Under the pieces are notes generated by a model. That model made no database searches. It had not been told where the DNA came from and saw nothing but the letters and a program-made list of their open reading frames with translations. Shown piece by piece: positions 40,675-52,738 of a stretch of 64,000 nt of DNA. Both the position numbers and the translations under genes were made by a program. Positions within the stretch are counted from its first letter, which is position 1. Every line of letters begins with the position of its first letter. The DNA lies in contig WBZZ01000007.1 of the NCBI GenBank assembly GCA_019918135.1, positions 96,001 to 160,000 of the forward strand. The letters are read 5' to 3'. Source of the stretch: Paulinella micropora (Eukaryota > Cercozoa > Imbricatea > Euglyphida > Paulinellidae).

Positions 40675-41940
40675 ATGACTTTAAATAAGGACCTCGGCCC
40701 CCTCTTAGCGAAAGCAGTCAAGGACGGCCTCCTCAATCTTGAGGAGGAGCCTTTTCTCCCCATGCAGCCCCTTGAGCAGATGGTGGATTATTGGTTGGAC
40801 CCATCCACTTTCTACAAGTGGACCGCTTACAGAAGTGAGAGAGACATAGCTATAAGTAGGTACAACGACCTTGCGAAAAAGGTCGGTTGGGTTTGTCCCG
40901 GACAACGTCCCCAGCTTCACACGCTACGTGACGATTCCGGCACCAGCGGCCACGGCGGCTCCTACCATGGGCCCAACTCGCCCCCTGCTGGCAGGACCGA
41001 CTACTACAACTACGACTACGACTACGGCTACAGCTACGGCAGCGACGATGCCCCCGGCTACGGTGGCAGCATCGTCATCACGCTTCATGGCGGCCCCCGC
41101 CCCGGTAAGGTTCCTCCCAACTGGCTCCCAACGCTTTGGTGGCCCATTACAGCCTTCCCAGGTCGACCCTCTCGCCCTTCAGCAAGTAGTCTGGGCCCCA
41201 TAGGCGGGTCAGAGGCACAGCGTTCCCTGTTTTCCCGACCGAGCCCGGCTGCAGCTGACGGGGCATTTTCCCCACTAGCATTAGGGTATGGTTCATCCCC
41301 GACCCCGAGGTTTTCTCAACGGATCCCAAGCCTCCCGGGATCATTCGCCTCCCCTCCGGACTCCCGGTACGAAGACAGCGGCGCGCTTTTTGTCTCCCCA
41401 TACGGAAGGGTAGTCGAGGAGGAAGAAGAGTCGAAAGGCGCTCTGTTCTCTTTCTCTCCAGAGCGAGGGCCAGAGCCAGCCGACGGAGACAGCCTCCCCC
41501 TATCCCCCCGAGTCGGGCAGTCCTCAAGCCGACCCCGTTCTGCCCCTCCACGTATCGTGACTTTCTCCACAGTTAGGCAATCGCTCCCGCCAGCCGGTGG
41601 GAGCGACGAAGATGGAGAGACCGGGACGGCGGTCGCGGAAACCGCAGCCTCCGCAGCGGTCACGTCAGAGGTAGCCGGAACGGCTTTAGCCAGCCCAGCT
41701 GCCCCGACGATCGAAGCGGAGGTGGACAACCCGTCTGGGAGTAGAGCGACAACTAATGCATCCTCTAGTAGTGGCGAGCAGCCCTCGTCGAGTAGTTCCG
41801 AGCCGTCACGTACCCGGAATGGTATACGCTTTAGTGGCAGCACCGTCCTTATGATGGTGGCGCCATTTGAGTTGGCTACCGAACGACGACAACGTCGCCT
41901 GAGGGAGATCAAACGCTCAAGTTCGACCACGTATCATTAG
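40675..41940 (+). CDS. Gag-like ORF 1 of the LTR element
   Basis: The first ~90 residues are globular and helical (LGPLLAKAVKDGLLNLEEE, then MVDYWLDPSTFYKWTAYRSE). The rest is Gly/Tyr-, Pro- and Ser-rich, with acidic patches and a low-complexity DYYNYDYDYGYSYGSDD. There is no domain I can name. It precedes the capsid-like and protease parts in the same direction with only 8 bp between frames, as in a gag polyprotein. The segment could be a scaffold or matrix-like part of gag. Confidence 0.5.
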   Translation: MTLNKDLGPLLAKAVKDGLLNLEEEPFLPMQPLEQMVDYWLDPSTFYKWTAYRSERDIAISRYNDLAKKVGWVCPGQRPQLHTLRDDSGTSGHGGSYHGPNSPPAGRTDYYNYDYDYGYSYGSDDAPGYGGSIVITLHGGPRPGKVPPNWLPTLWWPITAFPGRPSRPSASSLGPIGGSEAQRSLFSRPSPAAADGAFSPLALGYGSSPTPRFSQRIPSLPGSFASPPDSRYEDSGALFVSPYGRVVEEEEESKGALFSFSPERGPEPADGDSLPLSPRVGQSSSRPRSAPPRIVTFSTVRQSLPPAGGSDEDGETGTAVAETAASAAVTSEVAGTALASPAAPTIEAEVDNPSGSRATTNASSSSGEQPSSSSSEPSRTRNGIRFSGSTVLMMVAPFELATERRQRRLREIKRSSSTTYH

Positions 41941-41948
41941 GATACACC

Positions 41949-42631
41949 TTGCGCTTGTTTCTTTCAAATCTTTCCCTTTTTATGACCCAGTCTGAGGCCG
42001 AGATCTTCCTCAACGCGTGGTCGGCAAGAATTTCTTCCAGAGACTCCTACATGAAGTCTCTGCAGCTCTTGCCATGGATCTGGCTGGACTACCGAGTAGA
42101 CTCACGATGGAAAATCGACATCGTCTACGACGTTACCAAGCCTTTCGGCCCGAGTTACAGGAATGACATGAAGAGACGGTCGAAAGAGGACTTGGCCAAT
42201 TATATCACGCGTTTACAGAAGCTCTTCAGGCAGCTGCAGAACGAAGGCCTTGTGGCCGAGGAATCCCATAAGTATGAGGTAGCCCGGCGATGTGTCTCCC
42301 CTATGGAGATACAGCACATAGAGGCCTGCAGATAGAAAGGAAGAAGCGGGGCATTGCGCCGACACGCACGTTGGAAGAGATGAGGTACCTCGTCCTCAAG
42401 GCTAACCTGCGTACCTTGACGGATTGGGACCCCAAGATGATCCTGACGGCACCGGAGTCCGACTACGGCCGGCGCCCTCCTCGCAAGGAGAGGGCTAAGG
42501 AGAGCACGAGGAAGCCAAGAACCAAGTGGCCCCGCGACATCTCCTCGGGTAGTCAGCTGCAGGTCGTGGCGAGGCAAGCTCCATCGTCCCATCAGCAGAA
42601 CAAGCCGAAGTCTGGCCAAGGCCCGGACTAA
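41949..42631 (+). CDS. Gag capsid-like region
   Basis: Frame 41949-42335 reads EAEIFLNAWSARISSRDSYM, WIWLDYRVDSRWKIDIVYDV and EDLANYITRLQKLFRQLQNE, a helical pattern with conserved W typical of gypsy-type capsid regions. After a frame change near 42300 it goes on (ERKKRGIAPTRTLEEMRYLV) and becomes basic (GRRPPRKERAKESTRKPRTK), the usual lead-in to nucleocapsid. Assigned by pattern and by the protease that follows. Confidence 0.5.
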
Positions 42632-42649
42632 CGCAAGGGCTCTGCGCCT

Positions 42650-43587
42650 TCGAGTTCGTCAGGCGGGCGTACAACCAAGACTGCACGCTTTTCTGGGGCC
42701 AACGCGATCAAGATCGCCAAGCCGGCCCAGTGGACGAGGGACCCCACCAAAGAGAACCGCACGCCGCACAACAAGAGCTTCGAGCCCTGCGCCTACTGTC
42801 AACACTTCGGCAAGGTCGATAAACCAAATCATACACTCGGAGTCTATAGGACACGCACGCGCGATCTGGAGAAGGGGCTCAACTCGCATTGGTGCCCCCC
42901 GCGGGCCGGGAAGCAACGCGCTGGCCCCGGGCAGAAGGATCGACGCGGAAAGGACCGCAAGGAACGCAAGGATGTCCCTATGGCGTCGGTGATGGCGGCT
43001 CAAGCAACGGTACACGACCCTAGCCAGGTAAGCACCCATAATATATTGGACGACGGGACTGACACTGCTCTTGAATGCCGCTATGTCGCTCCCGTACGAC
43101 CTCGTAAGGCAAATGTCCTCCAAGGACGGGTCCTGGCTATTGCCGGACTGGGTCAGACCGCCGACAAGGCTATCGACATCTTCGTCATAATTGACACTGG
43201 ATGTAATAGCTTGGGGCTGATCCACCCGCGCTTGTCCTCCAAGATGGGCCTGACTGAAATGGATTTGCCCATCCTGACAGCCCGCACGGCTCAAGGATCA
43301 TAACTATGGTGAGAGGCATACGTCTCTACATCCAAGTCCTCCCTGCAAGAGGCTGGGATGAGATTTACCTCTACACCTCCCAGCATGTTCCCCCGGGAGC
43401 GGATATTCTACTTGGCACTGCCCTTATCATGCAGACCAACATATCCACGGATGCCCTTTTCACCCGTATGGCATCTGGCCAACAGTGGCCGGCCGTGCCG
43501 ACACGGGCGGAGAACGAACAAATCCTCTTGGATAAGTTTGAGATCCTGACCCCGCCCCGACAGCCCAGCGAGACTGTCAATCAATAA
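42650..43587 (+). CDS. Zinc-binding segment and retropepsin-like protease
   Basis: In + frames: CAYCQHFGKVDKPNHTLGVY, a CxxC...H zinc-like segment, then a basic stretch (KDRRGKDRKERKDV), then FVIIDTGCNSLGLIHPRL, the DTG active-site loop of a retropepsin with the following LIHPRL strand. After the stop at 43303, the 43306-43587 frame has PPGADILLGTALIMQTNIST, matching the (hydrophobic)-ILLG block near the end of retropepsins. The element therefore has gag and protease, but no RT, RNase H or integrase could be found before the 3' LTR. Confidence 0.65.
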
Positions 43588-45575
43588 AACCGTGTTCCGA
43601 ACTGACAGGAGTCATCCGGACGTAAATCCGAAATACACACGACTAAAAGCAAGTCTGATTAAACGCAATTGACGGACTATTCCTTCTGAGGAATTCCGGC
43701 AGATTGAATTCCGGTTGTCAGTATATGACACTGAAATAATCCCACGACTACTTCCTTGTTACTGGAACTGAACTTTACTGAGAATACAATCACTTTCCAT
43801 TTTACTCTAGAACTATGCCACGCCACTAGCAACGATTATTGTTGTAAGCACAATTAATGAATGTGACTAATTATAATATGGACTAATTGTTCCACCTGTA
43901 CTACGTCCTAACTAACCATCCATCCGTACTGATTAAATGGTAACTGACATACTGTATTGGTAAACAGTTAAGTGCCACTTGTGCTACTAAATAACGACTA
44001 GTGTATAAAACGGTATTATCGTAATTACAAATTCGTTAGGAAGTGTAAGGCTGTGACGCTCCCCCTTAATTAGATAATATCGTAAATGAACGGAATAAGT
44101 AAATTGTAAATACTATACTAATAGTTCTGTACAAATTTAGAAATAATCGCCCTCGGTCCATACTGTGCAGTCGGACACTGCCAATTCATTACGCAATAAT
44201 AACCATGTTACACTTAAACTGCAGTCATCGTAGGTGCGTGACATCGCAGGTCGATAGGTCCATCGCAGTTGTAAAATCGTACGTATTGGTTAAGTAAATA
44301 GCAAAGGCCGTGTCAATTTGTTACCCGTAATGTAACAATCAATTGGCCATGTCCATTTTACCCGTAATGTAACAATTAATGGGCCGTGCGTAATAGGTGC
44401 ATAATGCGAGTAAAATAAAAAATTTCGCGAAGTTCGAGACGTTCGGAGAGTCGGGATCGTCGATCGTGGCTGAACGTCGCGTTAGCCAGAGATATCGCTT
44501 CATCGCTGATAAGCCGATGAGTAGCCTTGCCATGCCGGCCTGCGGTGCGATGACTTCAGTGTCCGCTCGTCAGTCCACGCGGTCGTTGTGTGCTGAACGT
44601 GCGAAGTCGAGACGACGCAGATGACGATGAGTCTCGTCGGGTGCGAGCTTCGATCGCGTAGGTCTGATGCCGGGCTGTTCGGACTCCTTCGTTAGAACCG
44701 GGCGCGTCGATTTCCGAATTTGTATCATGTATGTTCTATCTCGGTTGTAACCTTATATGAAATGTGACTTAGAAAAATCTGAGTTGTTAGTACGACTATG
44801 ATGTCTCGAAGTGGGATTGATAGAAGGTAATATATTAGAAGCAACAAATGAAATAGTTCCATTATATGAAATATCATATTTGAACATAAAATATGTTGCA
44901 ATGTTATATATCAAATGTATTACTAACTTCATATGAGACGTCATTTTCGATGATAAACATAAATGCGTCTATCACAAATTCACATTTTGTAACGTTAATC
45001 ATGCAACTTTATAAATACACAAAATTACTACATTAAAATCAAGATCTGTATGCGGCTATCCGACTTATGACGAAATAGATCAAGCATTTCGATGTTGGTA
45101 ACGAATAAGAAGTGCTTATGTAAATAAAATGATGCGAAATCGACAGATTGGAAGCAATGCCAACAATTCTAACTTTGTGAGATGTACTTACCCTATACTT
45201 CCCTGATTCCGATCGATGTTCGATTCGCGCGTCTGAAAGAACTACCTGATTAAGAAAAATGAACAGTAAGTCAACAATAACATGCCATAACTATTGACTA
45301 TGCTGTTTTTTCTCATAGGTTGCTCCCCCTGAGCCTATTCTATCCTGCGGCTAAGTCCTGTGACTTTAGCTCGCGTTCCATGCTCTCTTCTCCCTAAGAT
45401 CCTATCTCAGCCAACGAACTCGTTGCATAGCTCGTGCACTTCTCAGAGTCGGCTCGGGCCTTCATACACCTGAGTACGATACATGCGTATGCGAAAAATT
45501 TGCGTAAATTGCTGTTACGAAAATTGACGTATTCGTTGATCACGAAAAATTCGAAATTAACATTATTACAGATGT
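43588..45575. other. AT-rich non-coding stretch
   Basis: About 2 kb without a gene. It contains scattered copies of TGTAACAAT-type sequence (44330-44375) and CCCCCT tracts at 44060 and 45326 that would be polypurine on the minus strand (GGGGGAG). It is probably retroelement 3' region or decayed LTR. Confidence 0.5.
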
Positions 45576-47094
45576 TTATTCCATTTTTATCGTGACTTTA
45601 TCCAAAAGATAATCCATCTGATCTTTAGGAAGGTGCTTAGTTAAAACATTACCGATTTGCTCATCCGTACTTACCTTCCGAAATTTTACGATTCCGAGAG
45701 TTTCCAGTTCATGCAAATAGTGTTCTTCTACGAGAAGATGTTTAGTTCGCGGTCCCGCTAAACCTCGCTGTGCTGCTAAGATTGTTTGTGCATTATCTTC
45801 GAACACATCAACGGGATTATTCTGTGCTAAGCCTATCTCTGTGAGAATGTTTTTGACTGCCATCATCTCGCAAAGCGCTTCGTTAGCAGCGATGATTTCG
45901 GCGTCATTGGAAGAAAGAGCTACTTTAGTTTGTCTCTTCGACAACCAAGCTACTGGGCTGCCGCCGACGAGTATTACGTAGCCGGTTCGGCAATTATCAG
46001 TCTTGAGACACGCTTTGTGCGCTGCATCCGGATAAACGGAAATTTGTTCAACCAACCCGGATCTTGTGCCCGATTTGAATCGCAAATCCCGTAAATTCTT
46101 CAAATAGCGGATGCATTTGCCTCAACGCGCGCAAGCAACTCCCGCGTCGATTGTCTGCATAACGCTCGCGGCGTTTACAGCTTCATCGATGTCCGGTCTT
46201 GTCATCTTGGCTAGAAATAGGAGACTACCGACTATCTAGGGAATTGAAAATTGTCTGAGCTTGGCTGAACTGTGCATCGGGCTGGATCGATTTTTGTGCC
46301 CGGGGTAGCGCTTGGCTTAGAATCAGCGTAACCAAAAAACTTGACTACCTTCTTCGCGTATGTGCGCTGGTGCACAATTATCTCTCCGTCCTTTTGTTTG
46401 ATCTCCATGCCTTTGAACTTTCTAGCTACGCCTAGCCTTTTGATCGGGAATCGCTTCTCGAGGCTATCGCAAAAGTAGCTATAAGCTTTCTCGCTGGGGG
46501 CAATAAATATAAGGTCGTCTACGTGAAAGACACTTATTATGGCTTTGCTAACGCGTACTCCCTTTTGAATAAACATGCAAGTGTCTGCCTTACGAGGCTC
46601 AAAACCAAGCTCTCGTAAAGTTCTGCGAATAGATCGTACAATCTTTTGCCTGCCTGTGGGGCTCCGTACAAAGCTTTAGTGATCTTAACTTTAAAGAACA
46701 TCCCTTCACGTCCTTTCTCGGTTACACCGGGTGGGGCGCGAGCATACACCGGGTCTTTCATGAGGGCATTGAGGTATGCGTTCTTGAAGTCTACGGCATA
46801 TATTTTGTTGCCTAAGCTTACTGATAGTTTGAATAGCAGTAAGATTGATTTATAGTTGGCACATGGAACGTAAAGCTGTTCGGGGTTATAACTGATGCCT
46901 GGCTCAAGTTGATATCCCCGTAAAGAGAGTCGAGATTTAACGAATTTTAGGCCCGCTTCGTCAGTCTTAACTTTATGAACCCAAAGTAAACCTACAGGTT
47001 CGACTCCTGCCTTCTTAACTTCATCGGCCGTCACCCATTCATAGGTTTTGAACTCCCTTAACGCTTTCAGTTCATTATCGATTCCTTTTTGCAT
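45576..47094 (-). CDS. Copia remnant: reverse transcriptase to RNase H
   Basis: Three minus frames follow in order. 47094-46537: FKTYEWVTADEVKKAGVEPV, VDFKNAYLNALMKDPVYARA and ITKALYGAPQAGKRLYDLF. 46576-46232: ISVFHVDDLIFIAPSEKAYS. 46103-45576: DNCRTGYVILVGGSPVAWLS, KVALSSNDAEIIAANEALCE, VFEDNAQTILAAQRGLAGPR and DEQIGNVLTKHLPKDQMDYL. These are standard copia landmarks with catalytic residues kept, unlike the first copia element. Integrase and gag are missing and the frames break near 46560 and 46230. It starts exactly where an LTR fragment ends (47094). Confidence 0.85.
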
Positions 47095-47182
47095 TAGTTA
47101 TTCTGATAGGGGATCAAACCGCATAACCCGGTTAAATACATGGATATATTAGTTACCAAATATATCGTCTAACACTCCTCCT
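47095..47182 (-). repeat. Copia LTR end with adjoining polypurine tract
   Basis: On the minus strand AGGAGGAG (47182-47175) precedes TGTTAGACGATATATTTGG, the LTR start also seen at 39055. The ~80-bp piece then stops at CTAATGC and runs straight into RT coding sequence, so most of the LTR and internal region is deleted or was rearranged. Confidence 0.75.
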
Positions 47183-48640
47183 GATTGCTTTAGATTAGTA
47201 CAAATTGTGACATAATTAAAAATAATCCTTAAGCCTGTGGAAATGTGTATTAGCATAAAAATGATGGAAATTAAATTAATATTACACCTATCGATTATCC
47301 ACTCCCTCACCTCTCGTAGAAGTAGATACATCGGCTCTGCTAACAGGGATGTCCCATTCAGAGCTATGCCCCGGCCCATAGCGTAGTACGTGTGACTCAC
47401 GTACTGTAGTCCTGTAATAGCAGTGTGACGTAGGTAGTAGAGCGCTCGCACCCCTCAGTGCTATTCCTTAATCTAACTACCTTTATACTGCCTTCCCAGA
47501 AACTTATTATTTCTAACTTACTTCAAGGGGAGACTCTAACTGAATGAAATATCATATTATGATACTATCATAGGCAAATATGAGTTGATCCCAGATTGAT
47601 ATAAATTTGAAAAATATGCACTAATAACCATAACCATAGAAGATATAATCATCATACATGATTATATAGTTAAACGTCGGGGAAATGTCAACCCGATTAG
47701 CATTGTCAGGAACGCATTGTCTGGGTCCCTGCAAGATTGTCAAAGCATAAGACATAAAAATGAGCGTAAATTTTGCGTGAAATTTGCAAACCCGCATATA
47801 CCCGTCTGCACACACCAATACAACCTCATGCAATTAGATGTGCACGGAAACGATAATGAACGCACATATTTATGATGCACATACGATAATGCAATAAAAA
47901 CAGGTATAATTACTTAATATATATGACCGGGCAAATATGACTTATATACAATACACAGACAAGTAAAGATATCGCTAGATAGCAGCAAAACAAACATGCT
48001 GAGCCTTCACAGTTTATACGCAGTTATGAACATGCCGGTTCCGCTACCTGTAGCACCTGCTAGTAAGATGTATATAGTCATAGCGTATAGATAAACATGT
48101 AACCATAAGAAAACAACATATGACAACATCATCATGAAATAATTCTGTTTAGACGCGCAACATTACCAACATTACAACAGAAAACATCAACATGAAGATA
48201 ATAACATTAAAGGTTGCATTTTAACATTAATTATCTATTACATCTGACGGTTGTTATAGGATACAAGCATATACCGAGAAATATGAGCGATCCGATCATT
48301 GACAACTATGTCTACTATTTAGTTGCGCTAACAAAATTATAATCATAGTATAAAGCTCCCTGGTAGCCTCATTGGGTCTACTTTGTTTACAACCTATATG
48401 TCTGGTCATAACTATTACTATTAACTATTATTATGACATTAACTTCGATTAAGTCTATATAGCAAAGTAGATCATCGACACATGCGATATAATCTATGTA
48501 ACATGTATAAACTTCTAATGTCGCAATAACAGCAGTGGCTCTCTCTCGCCCTCGCTTTTCGGAGTTTCATGTAGCAAAAGTGAGTTTAGTTGATAAATAT
48601 TTAGACATTAAAGGAGACGAAAGCGACATTTAAAAAAACT
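47183..48640. other. AT-rich non-coding stretch
   Basis: No gene recognised. It holds short palindromic sequences (for example ATATCATATTATGATACTAT at 47551) and no LTR or known repeat. It changes at ~48640 into the GC-rich gene block. Confidence 0.5.
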
Positions 48641-48698
48641 CTTGGCTTCCTTGGGTTTGCTTACTGCTAGGCGGGGGCACCGGAGCAAAAAAAAAAAA

Positions 48699-48729
<31 letters not shown>

Positions 48730-48996
48730 CAAACCCCGTCACCCCCCCTTTTTTTTTGTAAATATATATCGTCTCTGGCAAATGGGAGAGAGATAGGGGT
48801 GGGGGCCACCCCGAAACAAACGAGGAAAAGCTTTTTTCTTTCTTTCCCCTGTGTTGGCCCCCCCCCCCTCCTCACACCCTCCAGTTCGGCCCCCCCCCCC
48901 CCCCCCGAAGAAAGCCCTTGCCCCGAAAAAAAGTGAAAGGAGGGAGCTGACCGCCCCAGGGGCTGAGAGAAGTCCCAGAGAAAAAAAAAGGGCTCA
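48641..48996. other. Homopolymer-rich border of the GC-rich block
   Basis: Contains an A run (about 48687-48726, with one C), T and C runs (48740s, 48860, 48891-48906). It marks a sharp shift from AT-rich to GC-rich DNA. The A run could be a poly(A) trace or a simple repeat. No gene. Confidence 0.6.
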
Positions 48997-51900
48997 ATGA
49001 ATGGCAAGAACTCGGCGTTCGTGGTTCTCGAGCCGGTCCGGCCTGCCCAATATGAAGGAGTCTTACCAGCAGCCCGACGGCAGGGCAGCGAGGGGTCGGC
49101 AAAAAAGCTGTACCTGTGCCAAACCCGTTCCCGCCAGGTTGGAGCAATGCATACGAGGACTTCTGCATTTATGTTGGCGCTCCGTACTCTACCGCTCGGG
49201 ATATGGACAAGCGCTGTATTATGAACGCTGACGAATCCGTTCGCGTTATGCTGCAGATCGCGTACAGAGTCCGGTTCTTGGGCTACACCTCAGTCGTGTA
49301 CCCTGCCAAAGAGGGTCGGCTCTCGTTTGCAGAGCCAGGCCAAGAGCTTGACGACTTTCACCACCAGCTGGTGACCTTGAGCCGGTACGGCCGCGTTCTG
49401 TTGTCGCTTCCCAGTGATTATCAAGTAACGTTGAGGGAGGTCCCACTGCGTAAAATGGAAACAGCATTGGAGGAGGCCTTAGCTCAGCTGCAACCGCCTG
49501 CGCGAACCAGACCACCCTGGAATTCAAATATCTATGTCCTTCACGGACACGACAATACCGAGGTGGAGAAAAAGGGCGTCTACCTGCCACTTAATTTGTC
49601 AGCACCAGAACTTGGCAACCTGCTGCTCCAGGTCGTGTACAGGTGCGGGAACCCCAAGTGGCGGAACCAGATGTGGACACGCGTGTACGTGCACGTGCCC
49701 GTAGCCGAAGAGGCTAGTGCTAGCCCCGCGCTGAGCTGCGTCCTACCTCGTCACCTGGCCGAGCAGTTGGGGGGAATGCTGCGGTCACTTGTGAGAGGCG
49801 AAAGCTTTCAATATATTAGACTGCCCCCCTCTCCCCAAGTTGCAAAAAAAAGCCCCTGCCAGGCGGGGCTCTCAGGCCAAAGAAAAAGCAGCGCGTTGGG
49901 GGAGCCTGCTTGGCAAAGTTGAAGTTGATGTATACAGACGATGACAGGGGCAGCGACATACCGCTCCATAACATCTTCACCGAAGAAGCGGCTGGGCAGG
50001 TGACGGAGTTAGAGGTCAATCCCTGGCGCGAAGCCTCCTTGCCTGCGCTGGACAACCTGAAGAAGCTGAGGTGCTTGAACATGGACGTAGCCGCTCTCGA
50101 CTCGCGCAGGATGGAGGACTGCGGGGCAGTGCTCTGGAATTGCCAAGACAGTCTAGAAGAGCTGACGCTCCGGTACGATTTGTCGACTGCCCAGGCGCGA
50201 CAAGAGCTGCACGCAAGAGTCCGCGAGTGTAAGAAACTCACGTCGTGCACTCTGTCCGTCAGGGAGGCAGACCTGCTCCGCGAGCAGAAGAGTCAGCCTT
50301 GCTGGGAAGGCCTGGAGATACTGGGGGTCTACGTAACCAAGGAAGAAGTTGGGGCCGGTGCGCCCAATCAGCTCCAGCTATCAGAATTGCTGCGAGGTTG
50401 GTGCCCAGTGAACCAGCTGCAAGAACTTACAATCTACGTCACGCAATCCTCCCGGTCACCGGGTTGCGAGCTCATAGCGACACCAGAAGAATGGAGGGAA
50501 ATGAAGAGTCTGACCCAATTGACGCTTACAGGCTTTGGACGTCTCTCCCACGCTCCTACAGCGCCGGAGCTATCGAGCCTGCGGTTGGTACAGCTTGGCA
50601 GGCTGGCCTACGGTCTACGGCGGCAGCTGTTTGCTCCAACGGGGGAAAATAAGCTGAAGGAGCTCGACCTCGACGGCTGTACTTGGCTGACAGAGAGCCT
50701 AGTCCAGCGACGCCTAGCTGCGCTGCCAGATCTACAACGGCTGCGCCTGAGCAAGCACACCTACGGCGAGTCGGACGAGTGGACCGCGTCTCTGGCCGCA
50801 TTCAATGCAAACAGGAAACAGAAGGGGCTTCCGTCAGAGGTGGTGCTCGAACTCAACAAGCACTGCTTTTCCGAGCTGCAGCTAAGCAAGCTTCTGCACA
50901 GCAAGACCCGTGTGGCTTACGCGACCGAGTTTCTACCCCAACGACTACACGCGGGGCGGTGGCCGGGCCCGCGATCAGAGGGGCCTGCCCGCTGCTCCCG
51001 CAGAGGCCAAGGAAAGCTGCACGAAATGGTTACTGGCCTTGTTCGGGGTTGGCACACTCGAGGAACAAAGGGTGAATGCTTAATGAGGAAGCTGCCCGCC
51101 GGATACGACTGAGGAACCTACGGAAGTTACTCGACCTCAAGTGGCAGCCACTGGATTGGAGATCCCGGCTGACGTCACGCTCACGTTTGATGCAACCAAC
51201 CTGTTTGGCCTCTTGGAAGAGAAACGCTGGCACAAGTTGCCTTGGTCGCAGCTGGCGCACCATTCGCGGTGGGCCTTCCTCTCGTCTGACTTTAGCCAGA
51301 ACTGCCGCTTGCTCCACCAGGTGCAAGGGTACTGGCGTAGCGGCAGCCATGCCTCCGCTTCTGTGCGAATAGGTTGTACTGGCACGGCCCCAACCACGGA
51401 GGATCTGGGGTGGCTATCGTCGCTGCGAATCCGTAGCCTGCACCTAGACTACAACGACTCCGAACAGGCTCCGGCTTGGCGGTGGTACCAAGCGCCCGGG
51501 ACGGTGCAGGAGTTGACCATCTCGGGCCTAGACTGGGCGACACATCGCGATCCGCCAGGAGTCCGCGGCACTGCACTGCCACTGCTAAATAGGCTTGTGC
51601 TGCACGACTGTCGAGCACCCCCTCTGTCGCTGCTCTGGAAGCTCCCAGAACGCGGTGCACTGGCGCTGAGTAAGTTCAGCGGGCTACCTTCTTTGGACCA
51701 AAGGTTGAATCCGTTGTCGGAACTGTGCCTCGTCTGCAGTGTAGACTCCAAGTACCAGGGGGCAACCAAGTCCATGTGTAAATTCGCTAAGAAAGCGCTC
51801 GGGTTCTCTCATCGAACCCTGCAGACGTTTAAGTGTGAGGTTACTGACTGGTCAAGCGACGAGGCCCAGGCCCAGCGGGAGCAGAAACGGGTGGCGGAAG

Positions 51901-52628
51901 TTTACGCTCTGGTCGGGCGCTGCCAACTGCTGACTCAGCTCCAATTGACAGCAATTAGTATACCAGGCATGCTCGGCGACGGTTGTTATGATTTACCATG
52001 TCTTGAACAGCTGGAGGTCCTCTCGTTAGCGACGCCGCACCCAGGGCCGGGGCCAGTGTCCAACGTCCTGTGCGCGTTCAAATGAGGACCAACAGCCACT
52101 CTGCGGCAGGTAGCCTTAAGGGCCACCTGTGTTACTTTGCAGTCGAGATACCGACGCCTGGAGCTGCAGCAGGCTGATTGGGCTCGCCTGGAGGGTGAAG
52201 AAGCTCAGCCTCTCTGACTTCGACGTCGTCAAGGGAGCGATACAGCAAATGCCAAAACTAGCTGACCTGGCGATAGACGATACCTACCTGTCTTACCCTC
52301 AGCTGCAGACACTGCTCCAGCCGCCGTTGCAAGTGCTAGACATGAGGCTGGACAGATTTCAAGAGGCTGTTTGGTTCGACGGGATCGTCCCAGTGGAGCT
52401 GGTGGCGGAGATCGAGACCCTGAGAAAATTATCTTTGTGCTTGGAGAAACCGGACCGGGAGTGTACGGGCTCCTAGTGGATTTCCAGCGGATTAGAAAAG
52501 ACAAGGGCTTTGTCCCCGTGGACATTGACTGGCACCACCGGTCGGATACAATTAACAGAGAGGCAATAGAAGCTCTTACCGTAGAGCTGCAAGGAAGGTT
52601 TCACCCGGTAGAGCTATTTCCCGAGTAG
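48997..52628 (+). CDS. Leucine-rich-repeat protein, frames broken several times
   Basis: Coding parts in order: 49116-49922 (PPGWSNAYEDFCIYVGAPYS, probably the N-region, with a doubtful start at 48997), 49910-50900, 50900-51070 in another frame, 51076-51170, 51141-52085, 52129-52470 and 52440-52628. LRR-type sequence recurs: LDNLKKLRCLNMDVAALDS, LKELDLDGCTWLTESLV, PDLQRLRLSK, LPLLNRLVLHDC, LEQLEVLSLATPHPG and VKKLSLSDFDVVKGAIQQMP. No F-box is seen. The paralogous piece at 55240-55772 keeps its frame where this copy has lost two bases (near 50905) and one base (near 51076). LRR proteins bind other proteins; no partner can be inferred. Confidence 0.6.
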
Positions 52629-52738
52629 CCAAGCCCAGTCTGCTTCAAAGTAAATCCCCGGCGCCGCCTACTCCAGCTAGCCGAGCTTAGGCCCCGTGCG
52701 TGCGTGTTCTGGCGCAGCCCGGCCTCCACCCCCGGCTG

